Assembly: GCA_036186865.1 (NCBI GenBank)
Contig: AP025054.1
Coordinates: forward strand, 6,505,571-6,569,570
DNA from: Eustoma russellianum
Lineage: Eukaryota; Streptophyta; Magnoliopsida; Gentianales; Gentianaceae
Length of the DNA: 64,000 nt
Direction: 5' to 3'
Part shown: piece after piece, positions 36,691-48,400 of the stretch
How the letters are laid out: each line of letters opens with the position of its first letter
Position numbering within the stretch: the stretch's first letter is position 1
Made by a program: the position numbers and the translations under genes
The notes under the pieces: model-generated
Told to the model about the DNA's origin: nothing
Databases searched by the model: none
Seen by the model: only the letters and a program-made list of their open reading frames with translations

Positions 36691-36870
36691 GATGTATATA
36701 TGCACATACAACAGACACATATCTATGAATATACATATATTGCATATATATACACACGTGTGTATGCATATTATATGTGTTGTATGTGTATATATATGTA
36801 TATATATATATATATGTATGTATGTATATATATATATGTGTGTGTGTGTGTGTATGTATATAAATATATA
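36690..36870. repeat. TA/TG microsatellite
   Basis: Long imperfect (TA)n/(TG)n tract with ACACAC stretches; the histidine/tyrosine-rich frames over it are not genes. Confidence 0.85.
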
Positions 36871-36925
36871 TAAACAGACGTATGACGATGTTCGTGTACA
36901 TACACAAGTAAATTCTGTATATTGT

Positions 36926-37786
36926 TGTCAAGAATAGAGCAAGACTGTCAAGAATAGAGCAAGGCAAATCTGTTTTGTATATTGAAGAATTATTCAATTC
37001 TCGTCTATATCAATATTGTGTACAATGGTGTCCTACATATACTCATGAATGTACTACATACATGAAAAGAATATATTTCATACAAGGAAATGTATTTACT
37101 CTAATTTTACAGTCTATCAATTTGAGATTCTTTTCTATTTTCTATTCCATTAGTTATGATACGTTTTCTAACACTCCCCCTTAAGTTGAACCGTGGGATC
37201 GCCAATGTTCAACTTGCATAGGGATGTCTCGAATGTTAGGCCACACATAGCCTTCGTAAGAATGTCAGCTAGTTGATCTTCCGACCTTACAAATGCCAAT
37301 TCGATAACTTCGTTCTCCAATTTTTCTTTGATAAAACGGCGATCAATCTCCACATGTTCCGTTCTATCATGCTGGACCGGATTTTCAGATATGCTAATAT
37401 CTGCTTTGTTATCACATATTAGTCGGGTAGGTAGTTGGACCTTAAGTCCCAGTTCTCGAATCACCTTTTGAAGCCACAGGACTTCTGCAATTCCTTTGGC
37501 TATTCCACGAAATTCAGCTTCAGCGCTGGATAATGCGAGCAAGACTATCATCAAGAATAGAACAAGACAAAACTGTTTTGTATATTGAATAATTCTTCAA
37601 TTCTCGTCTATATCAACAATGTGTACAATGGTGTCCTACATATACTCATGAATGTACTACATACATGGAAAGAATATATTTCATACAAGGAAGTGCATTT
37701 ACTCTAATTTTACCGTCTATCAATTAAGATCAATTTGATATTCTTTCATATTTTCTATTCCAGTAATTATGACACGTTTCCTAACA
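36926..37786 (-). mobile_element. Copia element with almost all of gag-pol deleted, TSD ATTGT
   Basis: Both LTRs are present (about 36926-37173 and 37540-37786), and the element is flanked by perfect ATTGT copies (36921-36925 and 37787-37791). Only the end of RNase H (37554-37168; SSAEAEF, ICDNKADISISENP, DILTKA) and the purine tract CTTAAGGGGGAG remain between them. The 5' LTR joins the RNase H directly. Each LTR has a duplicated 20-base AAGAATAGAGCAAG unit at its low end. It lies between two divergent genes. Confidence 0.9.
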
Positions 37787-39433
37787 ATTGTGTATGTATA
37801 AAACGTAAAACAAGATGTGAAATTCAATGTACGATATAACATTGTTCTTTTAATGAAGAAAGACGAATGCTCAAGCATGACTATAACTTTTCACATTATT
37901 TTGGTTTTCTTTTGAGTTGTTATACTCTAACATATATCAGGTCAACACATCATACGATAATCGACCATTCATCTAACATAATTCTAAATTGACGACTTTA
38001 AAGTCAACGAATGACGTTCAGATTAAGCGGTTAAATTATGTATAATATATTATTAATACAAATTAACATAAAATGATTTTATTAACGTTGCAGAAAATCA
38101 ATTATAGTATAAACACAATTTTGTATCAAAACGCAATATTTTGTTTGACTTTTGATTTTTTAATTTGGAGGTTCAAAGTAAGTTATTGTATGCTATAGTC
38201 TTATCTTAATCATCATAACAATTTTTTAATGTAATATAATTAGTATTTATACATAGTGTCATCATTTTATTCATTTTTTTCACGTGAGATAATATATAAG
38301 TAAAAAAAAGAGTTTTTTTCATGAATTTTTCGTCAATCAATAAGATGTAAGCATATGTGATAATTAGTGATATATTAAACGGATGTGATCGTACATAAAA
38401 TTGACAGATTATTTTTATTTGTGCATGTCATTATGATTAATAAAGTAACTAATAACCGATAAACAAAAACTCAATTATTCATGGACTATTTAAAAAGACA
38501 ACGAGTTGGGAACATGACTAATGTAAATACATGGCATCTCAATTTTTTTATTAATTTATTTTTTTATTGGTCTACTTCACTCACTTTGAATAAAATAAAT
38601 GTCTTTGATTTGTTGTAACTTGCACAATCTATTATATAAAGTGTAAGGTAATACTGCATACATCGAATTGTAAAATGATCCGATCGTTTTCTAAACCTTT
38701 AGTAAATGGAAGAAATTAGTGAATCGAAAAATCGGTTATTTGGCCCGAAGCCGGATAGTAACGCGAAGTGAATGCCCGAAGAAGGGAGGAAAAAAAAAAA
38801 GGAAAGCCGAAGAAATAAATCAAAGCTAGCATTTGGACACACCCCAGCTTCAATCGCCAATCAGGAGAAGAGATTGACTCCATTTGCGTGTTTCACTCCT
38901 CTCTCTTCATCTCTCCTTGTGCTTACATATAGCTCGTGGACACGTGTTAGATTCAGTTCTAGTCAACCTTCTAATTGAAGCTTCGTTTTGAATTGAAGTT
39001 AGGGTTTTTATCATACAGCAATTGACGTTGGTTTTTCCTCCATCTCCGATGTTGTTGTTGAATAATCCCCACAGCTGAAGGGGCTGTTCGTGCCAGTCTT
39101 TCAGCTGGTGAAATCAGTTGTTTTTCTTCGGGTTCTTATGTTTTCAGGCGGAACAATGGCTTTTCAGATTTTCTTTTTGAAGCTATGCTACGCGTCAGTG
39201 GAGCTGATTGAATGAAGAATGCATTAAAGTTGGGTTTTTAGTAGGGAAATATTTGTGTGGTTTCTGGTATGTCTGGGGTTTCGTTAATTATACCTTGAGA
39301 TAAGGGATTGATAGTGAATTTGGGTTTTGGTGTCTGAATTTGTCATTTTAACTTTTCTTTTAGTGGTAGTGGTTGTTGTATTAGTAGAAAGTTTACAGTT
39401 CGGTTGTACAGGGAAGCAGAGGGAGCAAGAAAT

Positions 39434-42400
39434 ATGTTTTATTCACAGTTTATTTTGGCAAAGAAGGGGCCTTTGGGGACAATATGGATTGCGGCACATC
39501 TGGAACGGAAGCTGCGGAAAAACCAGGTGGCTGATACAGATATCGGCGTCTCTGTAGGTTGGTATTATTCCCTTGGAATCTGCTTTCTCTACCTTCCTCC
39601 CCCCCCACCCACCTTCCAAAGGAAAAAAAACAAGCGATTGGAAAATTAAAAAAATAAGACTGGGAAGCCCTTAGGGGTGGTGGTGGGGATTGGATGGTTA
39701 GTTTTGCCGATGGTATATTTGTTTATACTGTTTTGATTGCAATTCTGGATGTTGCTTGGACGAGTTCTCTGCCAATGTGGTTCTTTCGGGTGTAAAGCCT
39801 TTTCTTTTTTATTGTTTGTATGCCTGCGAATCATTTACGCTATCCTTGATTTACTAGTTTTGTGGCACATTTGTTGTAGGAGGATTGTGCTAAGTGGATA
39901 GTTACCTTGAAACTCAACTCGCACACTTCAGCCAACAATGACAGTTTATCATGGTTTATCTATCCATGTAGTTCAATCTTTTAGTGTAGCATTTGTACCT
40001 TAGGGTTTCTTTAGAGAAGTGCTTTTCATTGTAAGGTCTTCGCAAAAGTGGAGGCATTAGATATATGATTTCCGTAGATGCATAGGATTCTAACTAATCT
40101 GATCGAGGTTTGAAAGACGTGTAGGCACACCTTGTTGAATGCAAGTGCATGCATGTGTTCTTATAACTTGTTATCTTTGATTTCATGATATTAACGAGGT
40201 AATAATGAATGGTAAAGAAGGTTTCTTGTTTGTTTTGTACTTTAGCTGTCATTTCGGGCACTAACAGCAAAGAAAATACTGTGATACCCGTTAGCAGCTC
40301 ATTCAAATATGCTCCACGTTCCAAAATTGGAAGAAAATGAAGAAATGGTAAGAGAAATGGCATCCATTTGTATTCTTATTTTTTGGTTTTTTTTAAAGAA
40401 CTGATGCTAAGAGCATCTGCCCGGAATTCAGTCCTCTGTCTCTCCCAACCCCATCTCGCCCAGCCTTGCAGATATTCCCTCTTCAAAAGGGAAGAAATTT
40501 AAATTAAAAAAAGAAGAGAAAACAAACTGAAATATGTTAAGTTGCCTGTCAATGTTTGTGCATTTTTCATGGGTTGTTTAGTTTTAGTGTTGAGCATGCT
40601 AGCTGTTATTTGATTGGTCTTAGAGTTTTTTTTGGTAAATTAAAATTCTATATATGAGCCAAATTTGGCTAGGTTACAAAGTTGGTTGCCCGGAGAGAGC
40701 AACAAGAAGCTAAATTTGCTCAAAATACAATGGCACAAACTGTTTACAAGCCTTTCTAACCATATACTAGGCCAATCATGGTCCCCGGATCATATTTCTA
40801 ACCAAAATAAAAACACAAGACACCCCAGTTGAGAAAACCAGGTACTTCAAAAGCAATAGAAGGAAAGAAAGGCCTTTGTTGAAGATAAATATAGCTTTAA
40901 ATAACGGATAAACAACAAGAAAGACTAGGAAAACGAGCTTCCAAAAGGTCCATCATAGACCTGAGCACCAAATTGAACCAGTTAATCAAGGTAGTCTGGT
41001 GGAACATTATAAGGCTAAAATCCACTCTAAGGCAACATGAAGTAACGAAATATATTAAAAAAAAGAACATTGATATTATTGGACTGTTAGAATTAAAGGT
41101 TAGATAAAAGAAAATAGAAAATATAAGAAAGAATGTTTTTGAGAATTGGAAACTTATACACTATATCTTACCTGACACAGTATGATTAGCATGGAACTCA
41201 AACTTTTTTTTTTATGTCTAGTTCTTCATAACTCTGAACAGTCTATTACTTGTAAACTTTCCTTGAACTCATCAAGGATGAAGAGTGCATCCTTAATGTT
41301 GTATATGGGTATAATGAGAGAAGTAATAGGAGAGACTTACGGAGAGAATTGAGATACCAACACATGCTGTATAGAATTAAGTCTTGACTTATCATGAGAG
41401 ATTTTAATATCATTCTCAATGGAGCAGAAAACAGAGAGAAAGAATTCATAGAAATGCAGTTAAGAAGTTCGCTGAGTAGATGAAATTTGCACTCATCTTT
41501 TGTTGTAATGTAACTTATAAGATTATCTCTAAGATCTTAGTAAACAGACTGAAGCCTCTCCTCCCTAGCCTAGTAGATGAAAACCAGGTAGCGTGTGTTA
41601 AAGGTAGAACTATACAAAGTAACGTCCTTCTAATGCATTAATTAGTTAAGAATTATAAAAGGAAGGGTAGTCCTAAGAGTTGTGCACTAAAAGTGGATAT
41701 AATGAAGGCGTTTGACATTGTACGTTGGCAATATCTGTTGATGTTACTTAGGAAGATGAACTTCCAAGATAGGTACATCCCAGTGGATTTAGCTTTGCAT
41801 CTGAACCACCTCATTTTCCATCAACCTCAATGGGTTTCTAAGTGATCATTTTAAAGCCACAAAGGAACTGAGGCAGGGAGATTGATGTGGCCACACAAGG
41901 ATGAAGATGAAGAAACTTTGAATTCAAATTCAAGACAAATCAAGATCAAAATTCAGCCTACTTTTTGAAGACCATTTCAAGATTATCTCAACCTACAAAA
42001 TTGATCCACAAAGTCATTTAAACACATCAAAAACCGGCTGGTCGAGGAATGACAAAGATAACTTCATTTTCAAGATAGATTTTTAGTCAAATTGCAATGT
42101 ATCTCTGTTCAAATTGTTGATAGGTTTTTTTAGGATATAGTTTATTCTTTGAATTGTTTTAGGGTTGAAAATTTAAGCCTTTATTACACCAAGGCCGCCG
42201 GCCATAGGGAATAAAATAACAATAAAAATTTGAGTTTTGTTTTTTCTCCAAGAAGAGTGAATCTTGTTTTCTTGATTTTGCATCAAAAGTCAAGGCTAAT
42301 AATTCTCAATCTTGAGCAAATTGTGGGTGATTTCCAAGGATTAAAGTGCTGTCTAGGAGGGCTTATTGAAGGTTTGCGTATAAATGTACGCTTGAGTCTA

Positions 42401-45400
42401 AGGTGTTGCTTAAGCCGGCGATTTCTACACAACGGAAGCAAAGAGAAGATACCTTCTTTGTGCCTAAACCTTTGCGGAAAGATTGTTGGAGGTGGAAGAG
42501 TGGATCTTAACACTGTCAACGTGCATCAGAGATCCCCTTTCTCCATGTCTCTTCATTCTAGTCATGGAAGGATTCACCTTTTCAGCTATCATCCTAGGTG
42601 TCAACACTTAAACTCTCCTCATTGGCCTTTGTTATTGACCTTTTTATTCTATGCAAGATTGACATTCAGTCAGCCATAGTGATTAAGAAGGTGGGCTCAG
42701 TGTAGCTTTGCTTTAGTTTTGATAAATAATGCATACATTATGAAAAATATTTTGAACATATGTGAAAATAAGGAGAAGCTTTGGGTAAAATGCAGACACA
42801 TCATCATCTTGAAGGGTAAATCATTATGAAAAGCTTTTTTCTATCAATATAAGACAAACTTGATCTTAAAAACGAAGCATAAACTTACAGATTCATGGCT
42901 TTGGAAAAGAATCCTTTGGATTAGGAATAAATATGCTGACTACATTGAGAAAGTGATTGAAAATAGTGAAACTACTTCCTTTTGGGATGACCCTTGGCAT
43001 CCATTGAAACACCAAATAAAAACCATCGTGAGTTACAGAGGAAGCTGATTATAAGCTTGGAAGCAAGAGCGTAAATGATTATTATAGGCCAGAATTGGCG
43101 TATTCCATGTGGCAGAGGGTAAGTCAACCAAGTAGTCCAATTTAATAGGGCTTATAGATGCATAAGTAGTAGACAGGGAGATGATTTCTTTAAATGGAAG
43201 CAAAACGCAAAGTTTTCTGTGAAAAACGCCACTTTGCACTTCGACCCCTTCTGCTTTTGATACAATGGGTAAATATTGTTTGGTGTAAGCATCTTCCTCT
43301 ACGTTATACAATCATAATTTGGCTTGCATGTTGGAAGATGATGAATATACTAGACAAATTGTTCCTTGAGAATCGATCTAGATTAACATATATGTCTTGT
43401 TTGACAAGTTTATAGAAGACCATGATCACATTTTTTTTCTAATGGCCTTACTCATCACAGGTGTAGAACAATAGACTAATCAAGACAAAGTGCAGTGGAA
43501 TGATCCTCATATGGCAGGATACCCTTCAATGGCTAAACTTTAGCAATACTTGGTGCTCTAGGCTAAAAAAAGATACCACAATCTTTTGATTCTCATCAAT
43601 TGTATACTATGTATGGAAAAAAACAGAAGACTATATCAACAATTGGGCAAAGCACAGCAGGCAGTGGCTAAAGTTATCTGGAAAGTATCTCCTTTTTATC
43701 ATTTACATGAAGAGGCTACAAAAAGAGTAAATTCAATTGAGAACTATCACTGAATTTTGGAATCCCTTATGTCATCTTCACATAACTCACTCTAAGGATT
43801 TCTGAAGAAATTGAAATTATGGAAGTTATGCTGGCTATGTGGGGAATGCATTGCAGGGATGAACTACTTATGTACTGTCCTAGATGATTTGTTCATTTTA
43901 CCTTCTTCTATGCTATTGGATAATTTGGATACTGGCATGGACTGCTATAAAACTTTCTTTTAGCCAATATGGGTTTGGAACAACAGTAGCGATGGAAAGT
44001 ATGATATCGTAAAAGGACCAAATTGGGATATGTATATTGAGTGTTCGTTATGTTTTGGCCAGAAATAGGGCATTACTGGTTAGAATGTAATGTGGGAAAT
44101 ACTGTTATGGGGAATGCATAACAGTATTGAGTGTTGGTTATGTATATTGAGTGTTGGTTATGCTGGCTATATAGGGAATGCATTGCGGGGAGGAACTACT
44201 TGTGTACTGTTCTAGATGATTTGTTCATTTTACCTTCTTCTCTGTTATTGGATAATTTGGATACTGACATGGACTGCTATAAATCTTGCTTTTGGCTAAT
44301 ATGGTTTGGAACAACAGTAGCAATTGAAAGCATGATATAGTAAAAGGACCAGATTGGGATATGTAGATTGAATATTGGTTATGTTTTAGATAGAACTGGT
44401 GCATTACTGGTTGGAATGTAATATGGGAAATGCCTGTTTGGCTAGTGTACAATTTTACTGGAAAGGAGATCATTCAACACTTAATAGGCAGGTGGGGGTA
44501 ACTGGAAGCACAAATGGCACTTTTGATGGCATTGCCGGGGTTGGAAGCTGTAAAGTCGCTCGTTTAGAGGAGTTGCTGGTTGAAATGATTTAGAACATAC
44601 CGACTATTGGGAGATTCCCTTTCCCAACAGAGTTTGGCACTTGCAAATTACCCGAGGTGTAACTTTTGCATTAGGTTGAGAAGATGGCTTAATGCCTTGT
44701 CTACACCTCACTTCAGGACCTTTTGGCCGTCTCTTTGTACTATGATTTTTGAAGCTGGATGGATAGAGTGCTGGGAAAGGGGTCACTTTAAAGTAGACTT
44801 TGTTTTCTATAGTTGTAAATGCTTGGCTTATGTTGTCTTTTCAAAGAAACTTTTTATAAATGTTGGCATTAGTTATCAGATAGAATCTTGTTAGCCGCCT
44901 ATATTTTGGATTAGCCAAGGCAGCAACAATTTTCGTAAATTCACCATGTATAGTTGTCCATGAGATTTTTACTTACAAAAAAAAATTCCCTTCTTTCTAC
45001 TTGAACTACTTTTAAAAATGTCTTCCTTTCTAATTCTAGTCTCGAGGTCTTGAGGATCAATATCTTCCTTAGAGTCCATAAAAGAAAGAGATGAGGAAAG
45101 TTTTTCTTACATTAACCATCTAGCTAATTGTGGACGTTTCCTTCGTCAAGTACATTTTTCAAATTCTCCACTTAACAAAAAAGGGACTGAATTTATTTGT
45201 AGTAGTTTAAGCTTTGAATGTGTTGTGACCAACATCATTCCAACTTGAATGTGGTTTGGTTTCAAGGGAGCATTGCGATGGGAATTGTTCATGGCAATGG
45301 CGTGGATGAAAAATTGGTCTTTCCTTAATGGTTTAGGTGGTTGGTTCATAAGGCGAGTTACCAAGTAGATTAAGATTAGTAGAAGGACTATTGTCAAGTA

Positions 45401-48400
45401 AGTTAACCCTCATCTTTCCCTTTGTCTTTATCCTGTTTATAAGGCTTACCCAGAATAGTGTCAGTACCACTATTCCTTTGAACCCATTTAGAGCTATTTT
45501 AGTGTCTAGGTTGGGGGCCAGCAGTGGAAACTTTGGGTCTATTAATAGGCTGGAATGGTTTTTCTTCAAGAGAATGTCCAAAGGTTTTGCATTTGAGGCA
45601 CTTAAGGCTTCCATTCATAAATAACTTGGGAATATTCATGGTCATATTCATCGAGAAAGGTTATGGACAAGAGAGGCAGAACTCCAGTTATAATTTCTAC
45701 ATAGATTCTAGCAAAAGCTACCATAGATTTGGAGATGGTAAGTTTATCCATGAGCAATAGCTTACCAATGCGGTTACCAAGTCTCCTAAGGACATACTTG
45801 TTAAAGTAATGAAGGCGAAGGCTTGGGAGTTGTACCCAAGCTGGGACAATGTTAAGGTGTTGGATGTGTTTGTTAGGAACCTAATGTCAAAGGACGATGA
45901 CCCTATTCCCAAAAGGTAAGGAGGAAAGATCAAGGATATTCTGTTTCGAGTCTACGGATTGGAAACGGAACACAATAGCTCATCATCCACTCTTTGAACC
46001 TCGAGTAGACTTTTAGAGTTCCATCGATCTTTAACAAGTTTCTACATGTTGAAGAAAGAGGCTAAGTTACTTACTACCTGTCCTGCAATAGTTGTACCCA
46101 CTTTTATTTTGAAGCTACGCGTCCTTTTTGGTTGATAGCAAGGGAGTGCTTCCCATTACAGATGTTAGTTTGAATTCGCTTGACTGCGGATGAAGTCTCG
46201 GGATGAAATAAAACTCGAGCAAGGAAGCCTAAGCTGATTTCTCTCTTACAACTTGCCGTATGTTGTACATCGAGGCTGGATTAGCAAAGCCCAGTCATTT
46301 CGTGATGGAAAAAGAGCGAATGTTGTTCTCTATCCGTTCGTTGTGGCGGCCGGAATGACCTAATTGGTTCAGGAAGTTGATGAGAGAGTTTTAGCCATTA
46401 ATTTCGAGAAGAAAGAGAGAAGATTTGGGTGTTGAAGGTGGTGATATGACCGTTGAAGGCAGAAAAGAGGAGGATAGAAAGACGTCAGATATGAAGGTTT
46501 GTGGAAGATAAGGAGAGAGAATATGTTATTTGGGGAGGAAAGAGAACATTTTGCCTGTTGTTTTTAGAGAGGAGGAGAAAGGTTTCCTAGAGAGAGTCCT
46601 CTTTTCAGATAGGCTGAATACATGTAAATTATGATTCTGTTAGATCCGCTGGAACACATAAATAATATATAGATCATGTCATTTTTGTAATTTTGGTGAT
46701 GAAGAGACGACAAATGACATGTTTTCTTGTGCTTTTGCGGAGCATCCCTTTCTTTTTTCTTTTGAACATGAAAAAGCAAAGACAAAGATAATGCACTGTT
46801 CTTATAGTACTTTGTCTATAAAATGCCTAGGACTCCCTCTTTTGAAGAGGAAACTTTCATATGCTAACTGTAGCCTCTTTTAGAAAAGCTCAATAGTATA
46901 ATTAGCAGTTGGGCTTGTTCTAAACTCCCTTGTAATGGTAGATTCCTGCTTATCAAATCAGTTTTGATTGCGATTGTGAGATACTAGACAACAACATTCT
47001 TTATTCCCAGAGAAGTGATAAGAGAAATTGAAGGAATCCTGAGAACATTCCCTTGAGGTGTGACAAAGAATGCAAAGGTCAAATGGTCTTCAATGTGTAA
47101 GCCAAAAGTGGCTAGAGGATTGGGTTTAAATGCGTGGCACTTTTAACAGAAAAATTAAGAGACGGCAACCATTTCCAGTAATCCTCTGATTGAGAAATGT
47201 TAATGCTTCAGCAAGCATTATAGAAGTTAATCACTTGGTTATCACAGCAGCTACCGTATGGCAACCTCCATTGATTCCCCACAAGGACTTCGCCACTTTT
47301 GCATTTAGTCTAATATGAAGGTTTTGTTAGTGTATGTGCCCTAGGCCATGATTTGGATATTTATGTTATGCATTTATTATTAATAAAAGAGGTTTTATTA
47401 TCATTATTGTTGGTTAGTATGTTACACAATTTTGATATATGTCCCTGATTCATTATTGTTATGGAGATAAAATAATTTATAATCAGTATGAGTATTGATT
47501 TGATAATCATGAGATGATTATGTGTATGGTGATACGAATCAATCTCATAGATACTTGTTAGAGAACAGTGTATTGGATAGACCCATCATGAGATTGCTAC
47601 ATGGATTAGCGTCATAAGTAAATCTCATGATAGTCATGTTTTAATCCTTTGACTTGAGATTGTCATAGTTTCCAACATAAGGACTATTATATTTTGACAT
47701 GATCAAACGTTATCCGTAACTGGATAATAATAAAGGTCATGATTGAATGTGATAGAAATTATGTAGAGGATATTGAACAATCAAGATAGAATTTGTCCCT
47801 CTCTTTTGAGAGAGATATCTTTGGGCCCCTCGATTAGTGAGACTGTGAAATGCATGGCTGTGCTCAAATGAGTTGATAGTGTGATCAATATCATTTGTTT
47901 TATCAGTCTACTTAGAGATCGAGTAATCATATGTTTGAACTATATAAGTATGACGCTGACCATGACTTATGTTCAAACTAGATATCGTGTGACAAAGGGA
48001 TTAATGCATGTACTATTATTAGGCTAGTTGGACTTTACTCGTATTAATTGGGTAGTTGTAATGCCTTGCTAGAGGCCAATTACGACTTGTTGGTTTAATA
48101 GAGATTTAATCAACTGCCAATTAATATGGGCCTATCGGGTCACACACAAGAATGCGTATGGCTGAGATTAATAATATTAATAATATTAATATTGGATATT
48201 AATTATTATTATTATTATTATCGTTTTTTAATATTAATAATATTAATATTGGATATTAATTATTATTATTATTAATTTCGTTTTTTATGTATATATTTAT
48301 ATCATCGGATAATAACAGAGAATCCATATTTGATATGGATTTTGATTTGTTTTATCTAATCCTAACAGAATCCGTATCTGGTACGGATTTTGATAGCGTT

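Larger units (their letters stand above)
35184..39433. promoter_or_regulatory. Shared upstream region of the divergent HAD and RAD21 genes
   Basis: 4.25 kb between the two start codons. Both promoters must lie here, but no unambiguous TATA box or transcription start is visible. The centre (36.3-37.8 kb) is copia debris. The stretch 38.8-39.4 kb is CT-rich and likely contains the RAD21 5' leader, perhaps with an intron. 35.3-36.3 kb and 37.8-38.7 kb are AT-rich with nothing recognised. Confidence 0.5.
41030..44986 (+). mobile_element. LINE, 5' truncated, interrupted by a solo LTR
   Basis: Plus-strand remnants in order: endonuclease start (about 41030-41200, DIIGLLELKVR), VVYGYNERSN and LRRELRYQ (about 41290-41370), RT (41500-41880; SKILVNRLKPLLP, KVDIMKAFDIVRW), the rest of RT after the solo LTR (42529-42680), the C-terminal region (42850-43430; DSWLWKRILWIRNKY, SFWDDPWHP, VWCKHLPLRY), then a 3' region ending in oligo-A near 44978-44986. 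It is of the same family as the HAD intron 2 LINE. Many stops; not functional. Confidence 0.8.

Noticed and set aside
36605..36997. 130-codon minus-strand frame rich in Tyr, Ile, His and Thr
   Set aside because: Mostly translated TA/TG microsatellite joined to copia RNase H debris; not a gene.
38772..38978. 68-codon frame upstream of RAD21
   Set aside because: Lies in the probable 5' leader, has no recognisable similarity and starts in an A-rich run; a functional uORF cannot be shown.
39404..39433. Upstream in-frame ATG extending RAD21 by ten residues
   Set aside because: The conserved kleisin N-terminus begins at MFYSQ, so the start at 39434 is preferred.
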